DNA of 64,000 nt from Chitinophagaceae bacterium (GTDB lineage Bacteria; Bacteroidota; Bacteroidia; Chitinophagales; Chitinophagaceae). Below, piece after piece: positions 45,379 through 54,876 of the stretch (positions are counted from its first letter, which is position 1; each line of letters opens with the position of its first letter). Under the pieces are notes generated by a model, which searched no databases, was not told the origin of the DNA, and saw nothing but the letters and a program-made list of their open reading frames with translations. The DNA lies in assembly GCA_020403455.1 (NCBI GenBank), contig JADBXP010000004.1, positions 1 through 64,000 of the forward strand, given 5' to 3'. A program made the position numbers and the translations under genes.

Positions 45379-47487
45379 ATGTCGGTATTTAACCAAAGCA
45401 GGGGAAAAATTATTCAATTCATTTTTGCAGTTGTGGTGCTGGTGATATTGATCCAGTTGGCCAATCTTCAGATTTTTTCTGCCAAGTATAAACTGGCAGC
45501 AGAAAGCAACGCAGTGTATCGTAAGATCATTTATCCCGATCGGGGAATTATTTTCGACAGGAACCGAAAACCCATCCTGGAAAACATAATCATTTACGAC
45601 CTGATGGTTGTTCCGGCAGATGCGAGGGGAAATGATACTGCCGGTCTTTGTGCCTTGCTGCAAATTGATACCACCGAGTACAAGAAAAGAATGCGCGACC
45701 TGATTTTTAAAACCGGGATGGTTCGTCCGGGAATCTTTGAGCCCATGCTCTCCCCGGAAATGTTCGCACGCCTCAATGAAAATCTCTATAAATTCAGCGG
45801 TTTCTCACTCAGTGAACGTTCTGTTCGCAATTATCCCTACCATGCAGCCGGACACCTGCTGGGATACATCGACGAGGTTGACACTACCTTTCTACGCGTT
45901 CACAAAGACGAGGGTTATCTAATGGGAGATTATGCAGGAAGAACCGGTTTGGAGCGTACGTATGAGAAAGTGCTGATGGGCCGCAGAGGAGTAAAAAACT
46001 ATATCCGCGACAATAAGAGCCGCCTGCAAGGAGAATATGAGAAAGGCATGTATGATACGGCCGCAGTCGCGGGAAATAACATGTTCTCTTCACTGGATGT
46101 GGAGCTCCAAAAAATGGCGGAAGAATTGATGACCAATAAAGTGGGCAGCGTGGTAGCCATCGATCCGCAGACAGGAGGAATTCTGTGTATGGTGAGTGCA
46201 CCTACTTTTGATCCGAACTATTTAACAGGCAATCAGCGAAGAAAGCATTTCGCTGAATTACTGAATGATCCCCGCAAACCTTTCAACAACCGGGCCATTC
46301 AAAATAACTATTCACCCGGCTCTACGTTTAAAACAATCGTTGGCATCATTGGTTTGTCGGAAGGAGTAATCGATGAAAAATTCACAGTAACCTGTCCGGG
46401 CTTCTTCACCGGCTGTGGAACGGGCAAACCAAAATGTTTGGATAAGGGTACTTTCGCTTTCAAAGAAGCAGTAGCCCACAGTGACAACAGTTATTTCTCC
46501 ACTGTTTACAAAAGACTGCTTGACCAACCCAGGTACAAAACGACTGACAGTGCATTGAATGTATTCAATACCTATGCCGGTTCATTCGGGTTAGGCAAGC
46601 GCCTGGGCATTGATCTTCCATCTGAGAGGGGCGGACTTTTGCCCACTTCCGACTATTATAAAAAGATCTATGGCAATCGCTTCTTCCCCTGCAACATCAT
46701 TTCCAATGCGATCGGACAGGGCGAGGTAAACACAACTATGTTACAGATGGCCAATGTAATGGCCATCATCGCCAACAAAGGGTGGTATTATACGCCCCAC
46801 TTGATCGATTCTATTGAGGGAGGTGACGAAAACGGTTTGCTGGAATCATTCAAGGTAAAGAGGTGGGTAGACAAGCGAATTCCTGCCCAGGTGTTTGAGG
46901 CAGAACAAAACGCCATGCAGGCTGTAATGGAAATCGGAACTGCAGCAGCCTCTGCCGTTCCGGGCATCGTTGTCTGTGGAAAAACAGGTACGGTTGAGAA
47001 TTACGCCCGCGTAAATGGCCGGGTAGAAAAACAACAGGACCACTCTTTCTTTAGTGCCTTTGCCCCGAAAGACAATCCGAAAATTGCCATTGCAGTGATC
47101 TGCGAAAACGCCGGACAGGGTGCCTGGGCGGCTGCGCCGATAGCGAGTTTGCTGATGGAAAAATACCTGAAAGATTCTATTACCGGCAAAGCCAGAAAAG
47201 ACAAATATGACCTGATGGTCAACAAGAATCTCATTCCAAAACTAATGCGCCAGGAAATGATCAAAAATGATTCTCTGCGCAAAAAAAGAGAAGGGGAAAT
47301 ACAGAAAGCAAAAGAAGAGAAACTAAAAGCAAATCAACAAAACGCGGCCGGAAAAGTAACCACCGGAGTAGAAATGACTCCACCCAAAAACAACAGAAAG
47401 CCGGCTAACCCCTTCTCAACGCATGCAAAAAGTGAAGGAATTTTATCATCAACAGTAGAAAAAAGAAAAAAGACATACAATAGCTGA
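45379..47487 (+). CDS. mrdA: Penicillin-binding protein 2 (elongasome transpeptidase)
   Basis: A 702-aa class B PBP. An N-terminal TM anchor (IIQFIFAVVVLVILIQLANL) and a dimerisation domain (YPDRGIIFDRNRKPIL) precede the transpeptidase domain with its SxxK motif (SPGSTFK, catalytic Ser), SxN (SDN) and KTGT box. A C-terminal Lys/Glu- and Asn-rich tail of about 70 residues is cytosol-like in composition but should be periplasmic. It cross-links peptidoglycan during rod elongation with RodA, whose gene starts just after its stop. Confidence 0.95.
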   Translation: MSVFNQSRGKIIQFIFAVVVLVILIQLANLQIFSAKYKLAAESNAVYRKIIYPDRGIIFDRNRKPILENIIIYDLMVVPADARGNDTAGLCALLQIDTTEYKKRMRDLIFKTGMVRPGIFEPMLSPEMFARLNENLYKFSGFSLSERSVRNYPYHAAGHLLGYIDEVDTTFLRVHKDEGYLMGDYAGRTGLERTYEKVLMGRRGVKNYIRDNKSRLQGEYEKGMYDTAAVAGNNMFSSLDVELQKMAEELMTNKVGSVVAIDPQTGGILCMVSAPTFDPNYLTGNQRRKHFAELLNDPRKPFNNRAIQNNYSPGSTFKTIVGIIGLSEGVIDEKFTVTCPGFFTGCGTGKPKCLDKGTFAFKEAVAHSDNSYFSTVYKRLLDQPRYKTTDSALNVFNTYAGSFGLGKRLGIDLPSERGGLLPTSDYYKKIYGNRFFPCNIISNAIGQGEVNTTMLQMANVMAIIANKGWYYTPHLIDSIEGGDENGLLESFKVKRWVDKRIPAQVFEAEQNAMQAVMEIGTAAASAVPGIVVCGKTGTVENYARVNGRVEKQQDHSFFSAFAPKDNPKIAIAVICENAGQGAWAAAPIASLLMEKYLKDSITGKARKDKYDLMVNKNLIPKLMRQEMIKNDSLRKKREGEIQKAKEEKLKANQQNAAGKVTTGVEMTPPKNNRKPANPFSTHAKSEGILSSTVEKRKKTYNS

Positions 47488-47488
47488 T

Positions 47489-48832
47489 ATGGCAAGTTCC
47501 CGCAACAATACATTGGCGAAAGGCATCGACTGGACAGTTGTCTGGTTATACGGAGCACTTGTAGCGGTGGGCGTATTGTGCATATTCATGGTGGAATACC
47601 AAACAGGAGATAGTCTGGCAGGAACCATCTTCAAAGGAAAGACCAACTATAGCAAACAGATCTTGTTTGCCGCCTTTTGTGCAGTAGTAGGAATGTTCAT
47701 TGTCTTGACCGATAGCAAATTGTTCACAGCCCTGGCCAACCTTTCTTATGTAACAGGCATCTTACTGATGCTCGCGACCTTTGTAATAGGCAAGAACATC
47801 AATGGCTCTAAAAGCTGGATACCACTGGGAGGTGGCTTCAATCTGCAACCGGCAGAGTTGTGTAAAATTTTTGCAGCACTGGCATTGGCGAAATATTTGT
47901 CCCAACCCGAAACCATCTTTAAGAAGATACAATCACAATTACTGGCAGCTGCAATTGCTTTATTGCCGGCTGTATTATCCATCCTGCAGCATGAGTTGGG
48001 ACTAGCACTTGTGTATACCGCATTTCTGATACCCATGTACCGGGAGGGTATGCCTGCTCAGATATTGGTAATCGCCATTTCATTTGGTGTATTGGTGATT
48101 GCATCCCTGATCATTGAACCCAATTTACTGGCAGGATTACTCACCCTGATAGCCATGATCATTTTATATGCTTTGAGAAAAGCCATTCGCAGGAATAAAA
48201 GGATCATTACAATTGTAATCGCAGCCTGGGTGTTGAGTGTCGGAACACAAAGAATTCTGGTGCCTTATATTTTCAATAATGTACTGGAATGTTATCAGAG
48301 TACGCGTATCTATAGCATGGTGGGAAAAGATTACGATTGCAGCCTGAATAAAAAATCTGCCAAGAAAGCCAAAGATAAAACAGTAAAAAAACCCGATGAT
48401 TACAATGTAAGACAAAGTAAGATCGCTATTGGTTCAGGTGGAATTTTTGGCAAGGGTTTTCTAAAAGGAACTCAAACAAGGGGAAAATATGTACCGGCAC
48501 AACACACCGACTTTATCTTTACTTCCCTGGGGGAGGCTTTTGGTTTTGCCGGATGCTGTCTTTTGCTGGGTCTGTATCTGTTTCTTTTGTTTCGAATGAT
48601 ACAAATGGGAGAGCGACAGCGAAGTACTTTCAGCAGGGTGTATGCCTATTCTGTTGCCAGCATTTTTTTCTTCCACATTGCCGTGAATGTGAGTATGACC
48701 ATCGGATTGTTTCCGATTGTGGGTATTCCACTGCCACTGATCAGTTATGGAGGTTCTTCCCTACTGACTTTTACCATTTTACTTTTCATTTTACTGCGAC
48801 TGGATGCCGACAGACAGATGGTTTTGCGTTAA
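47489..48832 (+). CDS. rodA: Rod shape-determining protein RodA (SEDS glycosyltransferase)
   Basis: A 447-aa SEDS-family peptidoglycan polymerase with about ten TM helices. Conserved phrases are GSKSWIPLGGGFNLQPAE, LQHELGLALVYTAFLIP (carrying the usual pre-catalytic acidic region) and GIPLPLISYGGSSLL at the end. A long loop (about residues 270-310, Lys-rich SAKKAKDKTVKKPDD) is larger than in proteobacterial homologues. It begins 1 bp after the mrdA stop, so the pair is surely co-transcribed. Confidence 0.95.
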   Translation: MASSRNNTLAKGIDWTVVWLYGALVAVGVLCIFMVEYQTGDSLAGTIFKGKTNYSKQILFAAFCAVVGMFIVLTDSKLFTALANLSYVTGILLMLATFVIGKNINGSKSWIPLGGGFNLQPAELCKIFAALALAKYLSQPETIFKKIQSQLLAAAIALLPAVLSILQHELGLALVYTAFLIPMYREGMPAQILVIAISFGVLVIASLIIEPNLLAGLLTLIAMIILYALRKAIRRNKRIITIVIAAWVLSVGTQRILVPYIFNNVLECYQSTRIYSMVGKDYDCSLNKKSAKKAKDKTVKKPDDYNVRQSKIAIGSGGIFGKGFLKGTQTRGKYVPAQHTDFIFTSLGEAFGFAGCCLLLGLYLFLLFRMIQMGERQRSTFSRVYAYSVASIFFFHIAVNVSMTIGLFPIVGIPLPLISYGGSSLLTFTILLFILLRLDADRQMVLR

Positions 48833-48854
48833 AGAGGGTGAAGCATTAGCTTTG
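48823..48854 (+). promoter_or_regulatory. Bacteroidota-type promoter for the MBL-fold gene
   Basis: TTTG (48823-48826), a 20-bp spacer and a perfect TAGCTTTG (-7 box, 48847-48854) match the TTTG-N19/20-TAnnTTTG consensus. The -33 box overlaps the last codons of rodA and the ATG lies 4 bp after the -7 box, suggesting a leaderless or very short 5' end. Confidence 0.55.
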
Positions 48855-48858
48855 CACC

Positions 48859-49605
48859 ATGCAAATCATACCCCTGTCGGAAGGCAGCTTTACCATTGAT
48901 GCCACCAAACAATTTATACCATTTACGGTTGGAGAAGATGAGATGAAAGAGCGCAGCCGAGGCAGTCTTTTGGTTGAAATACAACCCTTCGCCATCGTTA
49001 CAGAAAAAGATGTGGTACTGTTGGATACCGGACTGGGATTTTGTGATGAAGAAGGGGTGCCTGCCATCCACCGCAACTTGCAAAAAGCCGGCATTGAACC
49101 CTATCGAGTGACCAAAGTTTTGCTGAGTCATTTGCACCGCGACCATGCAGGAGGGATCAGTTTTCTCTCAAAAGATGAAAGCGAACGATTCATCAGTTTT
49201 CCTTACGCCACCTATTATTGCCAACGCAGAGAGTTCGAGTTGGCGATGAGCAAACAATCAGCCTCCTACCAACCGGAATATGTTCAATTGTTGGAGGAAT
49301 ACAGCCGTGTGAGCTGGCTGGAACAAGATGAGGGATGGATAGACGATTCCATTCATTACCAGTTAAGTGGTGGGCATAGCCGGTACCACCAGGTATTCAG
49401 CATACACGAAGGGGGTAAAATGATTTTTTTTGGAGGCGATGAAACACCTCAATTGCACCAACTGAAAAATAAATTCATTGCTAAATATGATGTCGACGGA
49501 AGAAAGGCGATGGAACTAAGAAAAAAATGGTGGGAGCAAGGAGCGAGCGACCATAGAACCTTCCTGTTCTATCATGACATACAAACTCCCTTATTCGCCC
49601 GGTAA
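48859..49605 (+). CDS. MBL-fold metallo-hydrolase
   Basis: A 248-aa metallo-beta-lactamase-fold enzyme. The zinc motif SHLHRDHAGG (HxHxDH) lies near residues 92-100, with further ligands at GGHSRYH and in FGGDETPQ. There is no signal peptide, so it should be cytosolic. The architecture fits small-molecule hydrolases such as lactonases or glyoxalase II-like proteins, but the substrate is unknown. It converges with the Spy-like gene, leaving 2 bp between their stops. Confidence 0.8.
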   Translation: MQIIPLSEGSFTIDATKQFIPFTVGEDEMKERSRGSLLVEIQPFAIVTEKDVVLLDTGLGFCDEEGVPAIHRNLQKAGIEPYRVTKVLLSHLHRDHAGGISFLSKDESERFISFPYATYYCQRREFELAMSKQSASYQPEYVQLLEEYSRVSWLEQDEGWIDDSIHYQLSGGHSRYHQVFSIHEGGKMIFFGGDETPQLHQLKNKFIAKYDVDGRKAMELRKKWWEQGASDHRTFLFYHDIQTPLFAR

Positions 49606-49607
49606 AT

Positions 49608-50030
49608 TTATTCCTGCTGCAAACGGCGGCCGGCTCTTTTCTGCATTTCCTCCCGAACCAGTTTAGCAAATTCCCGATCGATGGTATAGACTTTCTGTGC
49701 TCTTTCTTCCGAGCCCAGTATTCTCCTGAATTCAGGTTGGTACTTTTTACGGATGGCAAGAATTTTTTCTTCTGCCTCGATCACATCATCGGTATTATTC
49801 AACTTTGCTCGCTTGATTTCAGCAACATAGGGATAATAAACACGCCAAAAACCGGAGTCGGCTTGTGTGAGTTTTAAGTATCGATTAATGAATTCGATTT
49901 TCAACCCTTGTATTTGAGCCATTCTCTCTCCGGGCTGTAAACGCTGCGCCACAGCAGTAGATGAAATCCCCACTACAAAAAACAGTAGTAAGCACCCCAT
50001 AACAAAATATCGTAGAGGTTTCCTTTGCAT
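49608..50030 (-). CDS. Periplasmic Spy/CpxP-like stress protein
   Basis: A 140-aa protein with a signal peptide (LLLFFVVGISSTAVAQ). The mature helical part has the phrase RYLKLTQADSGFW, akin to the LTxxQ motif of Spy/CpxP chaperones, and many charged residues (EEKILAIRKKYQPEFRRIL). It is the third gene of an operon with an ECF sigma factor and a putative anti-sigma protein, starting 4 bp after the latter ends. I infer an envelope-stress sensing or buffering role. Confidence 0.7.
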   Translation of the reverse strand: MQRKPLRYFVMGCLLLFFVVGISSTAVAQRLQPGERMAQIQGLKIEFINRYLKLTQADSGFWRVYYPYVAEIKRAKLNNTDDVIEAEEKILAIRKKYQPEFRRILGSEERAQKVYTIDREFAKLVREEMQKRAGRRLQQE

Positions 50031-50034
50031 ATAC

Positions 50035-50619
50035 TTAATTTATTTCCTCCGGCTGCCATTCCACTGTTTCAGTAGATGTGTTTTCTTCCAGATAACGGTT
50101 GATCTCATCATCTGAAAGGGATTGCATTTTAAAAGAAATATCCTTGTACAGTTCATTATCGGGTGACAATATTGTGTGTGAAGCAGTAAGATTACCGGCC
50201 GAAAAACTTTCGCGGTTGATTCCTGCACGCTGGTCAGTAAATAAAAATGCGCCGGTAACCAAGATTCCCCCGAGCAGGGCAGCCGCTGCATAGGGCATTG
50301 CTTTTCTAAAAAAGAGACTGATTATTTTTCCGGAACTGCCTTCTTGGGAACTATTGTTGGAAGTATTGTTTTGCTCACCCTCTGCTGCAGAAAGTGCACG
50401 ATTAACGATTTGTGAGGACAACTGATCAAAATAACCGTCAGGCACCTCATAAGGAACATCGATGGGCTTATTCAACGACAGGAGTGCATCTTCAGATATT
50501 CGGGCAGGCAGATTCTCAAAATAGCCGGCCGGAACATGGAAAGGCATTTCCCTGCCGGGCCATACCATACCCGGTGTCAACTCGTTCAATTCCTTTTCTA
50601 TTTCAGTTGAATGTCTCAT
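50035..50619 (-). CDS. Putative membrane anti-sigma factor
   Basis: A 194-aa protein with one TM helix (AMPYAAAALLGGILVTGAFLF). The cytosolic part carries two related repeats, PFHVPAGYFENLPARI and PYEVPDGYFDQLSSQI, a pattern common in Bacteroidota proteins encoded next to ECF sigma factors. The C-terminal periplasmic part is acidic. It follows the sigma factor gene by 34 bp. The anti-sigma role is inferred from position and topology, not from a known zinc-anti-sigma motif. Confidence 0.65.
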   Translation of the reverse strand: MRHSTEIEKELNELTPGMVWPGREMPFHVPAGYFENLPARISEDALLSLNKPIDVPYEVPDGYFDQLSSQIVNRALSAAEGEQNNTSNNSSQEGSSGKIISLFFRKAMPYAAAALLGGILVTGAFLFTDQRAGINRESFSAGNLTASHTILSPDNELYKDISFKMQSLSDDEINRYLEENTSTETVEWQPEEIN

Positions 50620-50653
50620 TTCATGTTATTAGATAGTCCGGCGCCTGCAAAGT

Positions 50654-51205
50654 TTAAGATTCACGGAGCATTTCCTCCAATTTTTTTACTGCATGGTGGT
50701 AGCTGGCCTTGAGCGCACCCTCGCTTGTCTGTAAAACCTCGCTCATTTCCCGGTACCCCATTTCATCAAAATACCGCAAATTAAATACAACCCGCTGTTT
50801 TTCAGGCAATTGCTGAATAGCCAGTTGTAGTTTCCATTCCAGCTTTTTCTCATCAAAATGAGGGTCTGCTTTCATTTGTTGCTGTGCCGTAGTGCCGACA
50901 ACCTCCTCATCTAAATTCACCAAGCCCCTTCTTTTTTCTTTTTCGATAAAGCTTAGTGATTCATTGGTAGCAATCCGGTAGAGCCAGGTATAGAGGTTGC
51001 TTTCTTCCCTGAAATTCGCCAGCCCCTTCCACACTTTGAGGAAAACATTTTGCAAAACATCATCCGCATCGGCATGGTTGATGACCATTCTTCTGATGTG
51101 CCAATACAAGGGTTGCTGGTATTTAGATACCAATGCCGTAAAGCCCTTTTCCCGCGAAGCGGAAGTATTGTACCACTGCAATAAAACGGAATCTTCAGGA
51201 TGCAT
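50654..51205 (-). CDS. ECF-type RNA polymerase sigma factor
   Basis: A 183-aa sigma-70-family protein with region 2 (HADDVLQNVFLKVWKGLANF) and region 4 (LPEKQRVVFNLRYFDEMGYREMSEVL, with an HTH). Regions 1 and 3 are missing, as in ECF sigmas. It heads a three-gene operon with a TM partner and a Spy-like periplasmic protein, which suggests control of an envelope response. The operon probably autoregulates. Confidence 0.92.
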   Translation of the reverse strand: MHPEDSVLLQWYNTSASREKGFTALVSKYQQPLYWHIRRMVINHADADDVLQNVFLKVWKGLANFREESNLYTWLYRIATNESLSFIEKEKRRGLVNLDEEVVGTTAQQQMKADPHFDEKKLEWKLQLAIQQLPEKQRVVFNLRYFDEMGYREMSEVLQTSEGALKASYHHAVKKLEEMLRES

Positions 51206-51307
51206 GGATTTCAGTTAAAACGGCACTACTGTAAATGTAGACCGAACTTTTTACTATAAGTTTAATCACATTGACCCGTAAAAATTTCTTTAACAAGCTT
51301 CCAACAT

Positions 51308-51904
51308 TTATTTTCCATCTTTCCAATCCCACAAGTGCAGGCAGGCATAGGTGCGAAAGGGTCGCCATTGCTCAGCGATTAGTTCCATTTCACGCAATAG
51401 AGCTTTTTTATTCAGGTGGTGCAGGTCATAGAGACGAACCATGGCGGACTGGATGCCACCGTCACCGGGAGCAAAAACATCGGGTCTGGCCAGGCCAAAC
51501 ATTAAAAACATCTGTACAGTCCAGGTACCTACCCCTTTGATGGCCGTCAACTGCGATAATAATTGTTCGTCTGATTGACGGGTGGCCTGTGCAGGGGTCA
51601 ATGGGTGTTCCATAAAATACCGGGCTACCTCCTTGAGATACAAGGTTTTCGAATTGCTTAGTCCGGCAGCACGTAAAATGGCATCGGGTGTTGATACGAT
51701 TTCTTCCGGTCGGGGAATTCTGCCGCTATAGATGTCCCGGATGCGTTGCCAGATGACGGCTGCCACACGGGTGCTCAGTTGCTGACTTACAATCGCAGAC
51801 ATTAAATAGGCAGGGATATTCCGCTTAATGGGTGTCAGTTCTTTTTGACCCCGCAACAGCGGTGCCAGTATAGGATCCTTTTTCAAGTGAAGGAGGTAGG
51901 ACAT
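51308..51904 (-). CDS. DNA-3-methyladenine glycosylase II-like (AlkA/HhH-GPD)
   Basis: A 198-aa base-excision glycosylase. The helix-hairpin-helix LTAIKGVGTWTVQMFLMF is followed by APGDGGIQ, which supplies the catalytic Asp in the HhH-GPD family. There is no FeS cluster. It removes alkylated purines from DNA in the cytosol. It is shorter than E. coli AlkA because the N-terminal domain is absent, as in many Bacteroidota homologues. Confidence 0.85.
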   Translation of the reverse strand: MSYLLHLKKDPILAPLLRGQKELTPIKRNIPAYLMSAIVSQQLSTRVAAVIWQRIRDIYSGRIPRPEEIVSTPDAILRAAGLSNSKTLYLKEVARYFMEHPLTPAQATRQSDEQLLSQLTAIKGVGTWTVQMFLMFGLARPDVFAPGDGGIQSAMVRLYDLHHLNKKALLREMELIAEQWRPFRTYACLHLWDWKDGK

Positions 51905-52023
51905 ATAATTTAGATCCTTGAAGGTAAGAACCGGTTATGAAATTCGTAGGCAAATTCATGTTTTGGCCTAAGGTCGGAGATTACACGCCAAAATTGCTGT
52001 ACTTTAAGGGTACAAATCTATGT

Positions 52024-52446
52024 ATGAAAAAAATATTCGTCTTCCTCTTTCTGAGCGCATATCTGCCAATCTGCGCGCAGGAATCTTTTGAGCAAGCCGC
52101 CAGGCGCATCCTGCAGCAGCAGGAAAAGGACTGGAACAATGGGAACATCGATGCATTTATGCAAAGCTATTGGAACAGTGATAGCTTGTTGTTTGTAGGC
52201 AGGAATGGCCCGGTCTATGGCTATACCGCCACGCTCAAAAACTACCACAAAAATTATCCTGATACCATTGCGATGGGTAAGCTACATTTCAACCTCATAT
52301 CGATGAAAAGTGTAGGCGCAGAAGATGGATTCGTTTTGGGACAATTTATTCTTACGCGGAGGAATGACCGTCCAACCGGCTATTTTACCCTCTGGTTCAG
52401 AAAAATCAATGGCTCGTGGAAGATCGTGTCTGATCACACCAGCTAA
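52024..52446 (+). CDS. Exported SnoaL/DUF4440-like protein
   Basis: About 140 aa from the ATG at 52024 (MKKIFVFLFLSAYLPICAQ signal). The track ORF starts 29 codons earlier without a signal. The mature part (QEKDWNNGNIDAFMQSYWNSDSLLFVGRNG … WKIVSDHTS) has the NTF2-like cone fold pattern of DUF4440/SnoaL proteins, which bind or transform small ligands. Function unknown. The following SPFH gene starts 32 bp later. Confidence 0.75.
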   Translation: MKKIFVFLFLSAYLPICAQESFEQAARRILQQQEKDWNNGNIDAFMQSYWNSDSLLFVGRNGPVYGYTATLKNYHKNYPDTIAMGKLHFNLISMKSVGAEDGFVLGQFILTRRNDRPTGYFTLWFRKINGSWKIVSDHTS

Positions 52447-52478
52447 TGTATCTTTACATCGTATAATCAATTAAAAAA

Positions 52479-53384
52479 ATGATACTTCTTATTATCGGAC
52501 TTATTCTTGCAGTAGTTGGCAGAACTTTGAAAAACAAAAATGAAGACCTGAGCAGTGCCGGGAATGGCTTGTTTTGGGGCGGACTTGTGCTGGGTCTGTT
52601 CGGATTGCTCTGGTCAAGTGTGAAGCAAATTGACGCCGGAAAGATCGGGGTACAGTCATTGTTTGGAAAAGTGCAGAGCCAGGTGCTTCCCAGCGGACTC
52701 AACCTGATCAATCCTTTGATGGATGTATTGGAATTGGACATCAAAACACAGAACTATACCATGAGTGGGGTACATGATGAAGGGAACAAAGATGGAGATG
52801 ACGCCATTCGTGTATTGACTGCCGATGGGTTGGAAGTAACCATTGACCTGACCGTTTTATATTCTTTGATACCTTCTGAAGCTCCACGATTGGTGAGAGA
52901 AACGGGGGTTGACTACCAGAATAAGATCATTCGTCCGCTCACCCGCACCAAGATGCGGGACAATGCTGTTTATTTTACAGCTGTTGACCTGTATTCTACC
53001 AAACGGGATATTTTTCAGTCTAAAATATTCAAAAGCATTGAGGAAGATTTTAAGAAGCGTGGACTCATCCTTGAACAACTATTGGTAAGAAATATCACCT
53101 TGCCTGCAACGGTAAAAAGCTCTATTGAAGAAAAAATCAAAGCCGAGCAGGAAGCACAGAAGATGGAATTTGTGTTACAAAAGGAAAAACAGGAAGCTGA
53201 CAGAAAGCGGGTAGAGGCCCAGGGCATTGCAGACTACCAGCGCATCATCAGTTCCGGACTGGGTGATAAGCAATTACAGTATGAGCAGATACAGGCACTG
53301 AAAGGATTGATGACTTCACCCAATTCAAAGGTGATCATCATGAACGGAGGTAAGACGCCGGTGATACTGGATGGGAAGAATTAA
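52479..53384 (+). CDS. SPFH/prohibitin-family membrane protein
   Basis: A 301-aa protein with two hydrophobic N-terminal segments, then an SPFH domain (VKQIDAGKIGVQSLFGKVQSQVLPSGLNLINP in parts, residues about 47-200) and a coiled coil (EEKIKAEQEAQKMEFVLQKEKQEADRK). Such proteins form large membrane-bound rings that organise microdomains or protect proteases such as FtsH. The wording is closest to prohibitin. No FtsH gene is adjacent. Confidence 0.85.
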   Translation: MILLIIGLILAVVGRTLKNKNEDLSSAGNGLFWGGLVLGLFGLLWSSVKQIDAGKIGVQSLFGKVQSQVLPSGLNLINPLMDVLELDIKTQNYTMSGVHDEGNKDGDDAIRVLTADGLEVTIDLTVLYSLIPSEAPRLVRETGVDYQNKIIRPLTRTKMRDNAVYFTAVDLYSTKRDIFQSKIFKSIEEDFKKRGLILEQLLVRNITLPATVKSSIEEKIKAEQEAQKMEFVLQKEKQEADRKRVEAQGIADYQRIISSGLGDKQLQYEQIQALKGLMTSPNSKVIIMNGGKTPVILDGKN

Positions 53385-53488
53385 TGAGGTAAGGATGCCC
53401 AATAAAGTTCATACATTCTTCAGCGCTCAATTCAATGATACATTTCAATTAACTACTGTCAGTATTTAGGTGCTCAAAGTGATTATAT

Positions 53489-54232
53489 ATGATCAGAAAA
53501 TCTAACAACAAACAGTTCAGTTATTGTAGCGCCGCACTGTTATTCCCATTATTACTCTGTAGTTTTTTCTTTTTGTCATTGTCTACACATGCGCATGGAA
53601 GAATGGGTGCAAAAATCTATTCATTATCAGAGCGTATTTTTTCACAAGGAATAGACACCACAAAACCACCCCCTCCACTCAGCATCAATGAACTGTTGGC
53701 AAATAAAGAACAAATAGTTTTTATTGATGGCCAGGAGACAGCTAATCAAAAAATCGTCAAGTCACTTAGGTACAGAGATATAGATGAAATGAAAATTTTA
53801 ACCCCGGAAGAGGCAACCACAAAGTATGGGAGAAAAGGAAAAAAGGGGGTTATTGAAATTGCCACGAAAATAGACTCTGCATCATCGTTCCTCAATGACC
53901 CCAGAGATACGGCACACACAATTGTTGAGACGCCGGCAAGTTTTCCGGGTGGTTTGGAAGGTTGGATAAGATACCTGGAGCGCAACCTCGATAGCAATGT
54001 ACCAGTGAGAAACAAAGCCGTTCCCGGAAAGTATACAGTAACTGTTTCATTTACAATCAATAAAGACGGAATTGTTAATGATATAATAGCCGACAATGAT
54101 CCGGGGTATGGAACTGCTGAAGAAGCAAAAAGGATGTTTACAGACGGACCAAATTGGATTCCTGCTCTTAAAGGTGGGGTGAAAGTAAAAACATGGCAAA
54201 AACAGTCCATCACGTTTGTTGTTGTATATTAA
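53489..54232 (+). CDS. Exported protein with TonB-like C-terminal domain
   Basis: A 247-aa protein. A long N-terminal hydrophobic signal/anchor (LLFPLLLCSFFFLSLSTHA) and a proline-rich bit (TTKPPPPLS) come first. A plug-like phrase (EEATTKYGRKGKKGVIEIAT) follows, then a TonB C-terminal-type domain (YTVTVSFTINKDGIVNDIIA … WIPALKGGVKV). This layout occurs in Bacteroidota energy-transducer-like proteins. No ExbB/ExbD genes are nearby, so it is probably not a canonical TonB. Confidence 0.7.
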   Translation: MIRKSNNKQFSYCSAALLFPLLLCSFFFLSLSTHAHGRMGAKIYSLSERIFSQGIDTTKPPPPLSINELLANKEQIVFIDGQETANQKIVKSLRYRDIDEMKILTPEEATTKYGRKGKKGVIEIATKIDSASSFLNDPRDTAHTIVETPASFPGGLEGWIRYLERNLDSNVPVRNKAVPGKYTVTVSFTINKDGIVNDIIADNDPGYGTAEEAKRMFTDGPNWIPALKGGVKVKTWQKQSITFVVVY

Positions 54233-54423
54233 AGATATTTTTGGAGATTCGCTAACCCTTAACTGTAGGATCAACAAGCAGTACGTTCATTTTCTTTTTC
54301 TACACCCGGCCATTCTCCCTCCGATTATTTATAGCACTTTTTAAAACAACTAGTTTTTTGTGGCAGCCCCGCATTTTATCTGGCAGGGGTTTTGTATTAT
54401 TCTACATATTGCCAATAGTATGA

Positions 54424-54600
54424 CCGGTAGAGATTCATCGATACCGGGAAGTGTGGTTGATTGCTGATATCTACCGGGTTAAGAAAAAAGATGGCAGTTA
54501 TAGCTGTATTTTAACCCTTCAAAATATCATAGTTTATGTGCCAGAATTCATTGATGATTACAGCGGTAATCATTGCATTACAGCATATTGGAATTATTGA
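54424..54600 (+). other. Open frame without ATG, coding-like
   Basis: After an in-frame TGA at 54421-54423, 58 codons stay open to a TGA at 54598-54600 (…VWLIADIYRVKKDGSYSC…VYVPEFIDDYSGN…). A GTG at 54451 could start a 49-aa protein. The residues look protein-like but no family is recognised. It may be a gene remnant. The rest of the gene-free interval 54233-54876 is AT-rich with only weak hairpins. Confidence 0.3.
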
Positions 54601-54876
54601 AAAAAATTCCGAAAAAATGAATGAAAAGTTAACTCCAGGCAAGAGGTAAAATCTATTTACGACTTACATTGACAAGAAAGACGATTACTTAACCTACATA
54701 GCCCGGCTTCGTTGGCGTTGTAATAATGCAAAGAAGGAGGTACTGATTTTTTAGACCAACCTATATTTTTAAATAAACTTATTTGAATTTTTTTGACAAT
54801 TTCGGTAAAAATATAATGCCATTTATGGAAGTTAAATAATGCCAAATAAAGAAGTATTCTTATTCTGGACAGGCAA

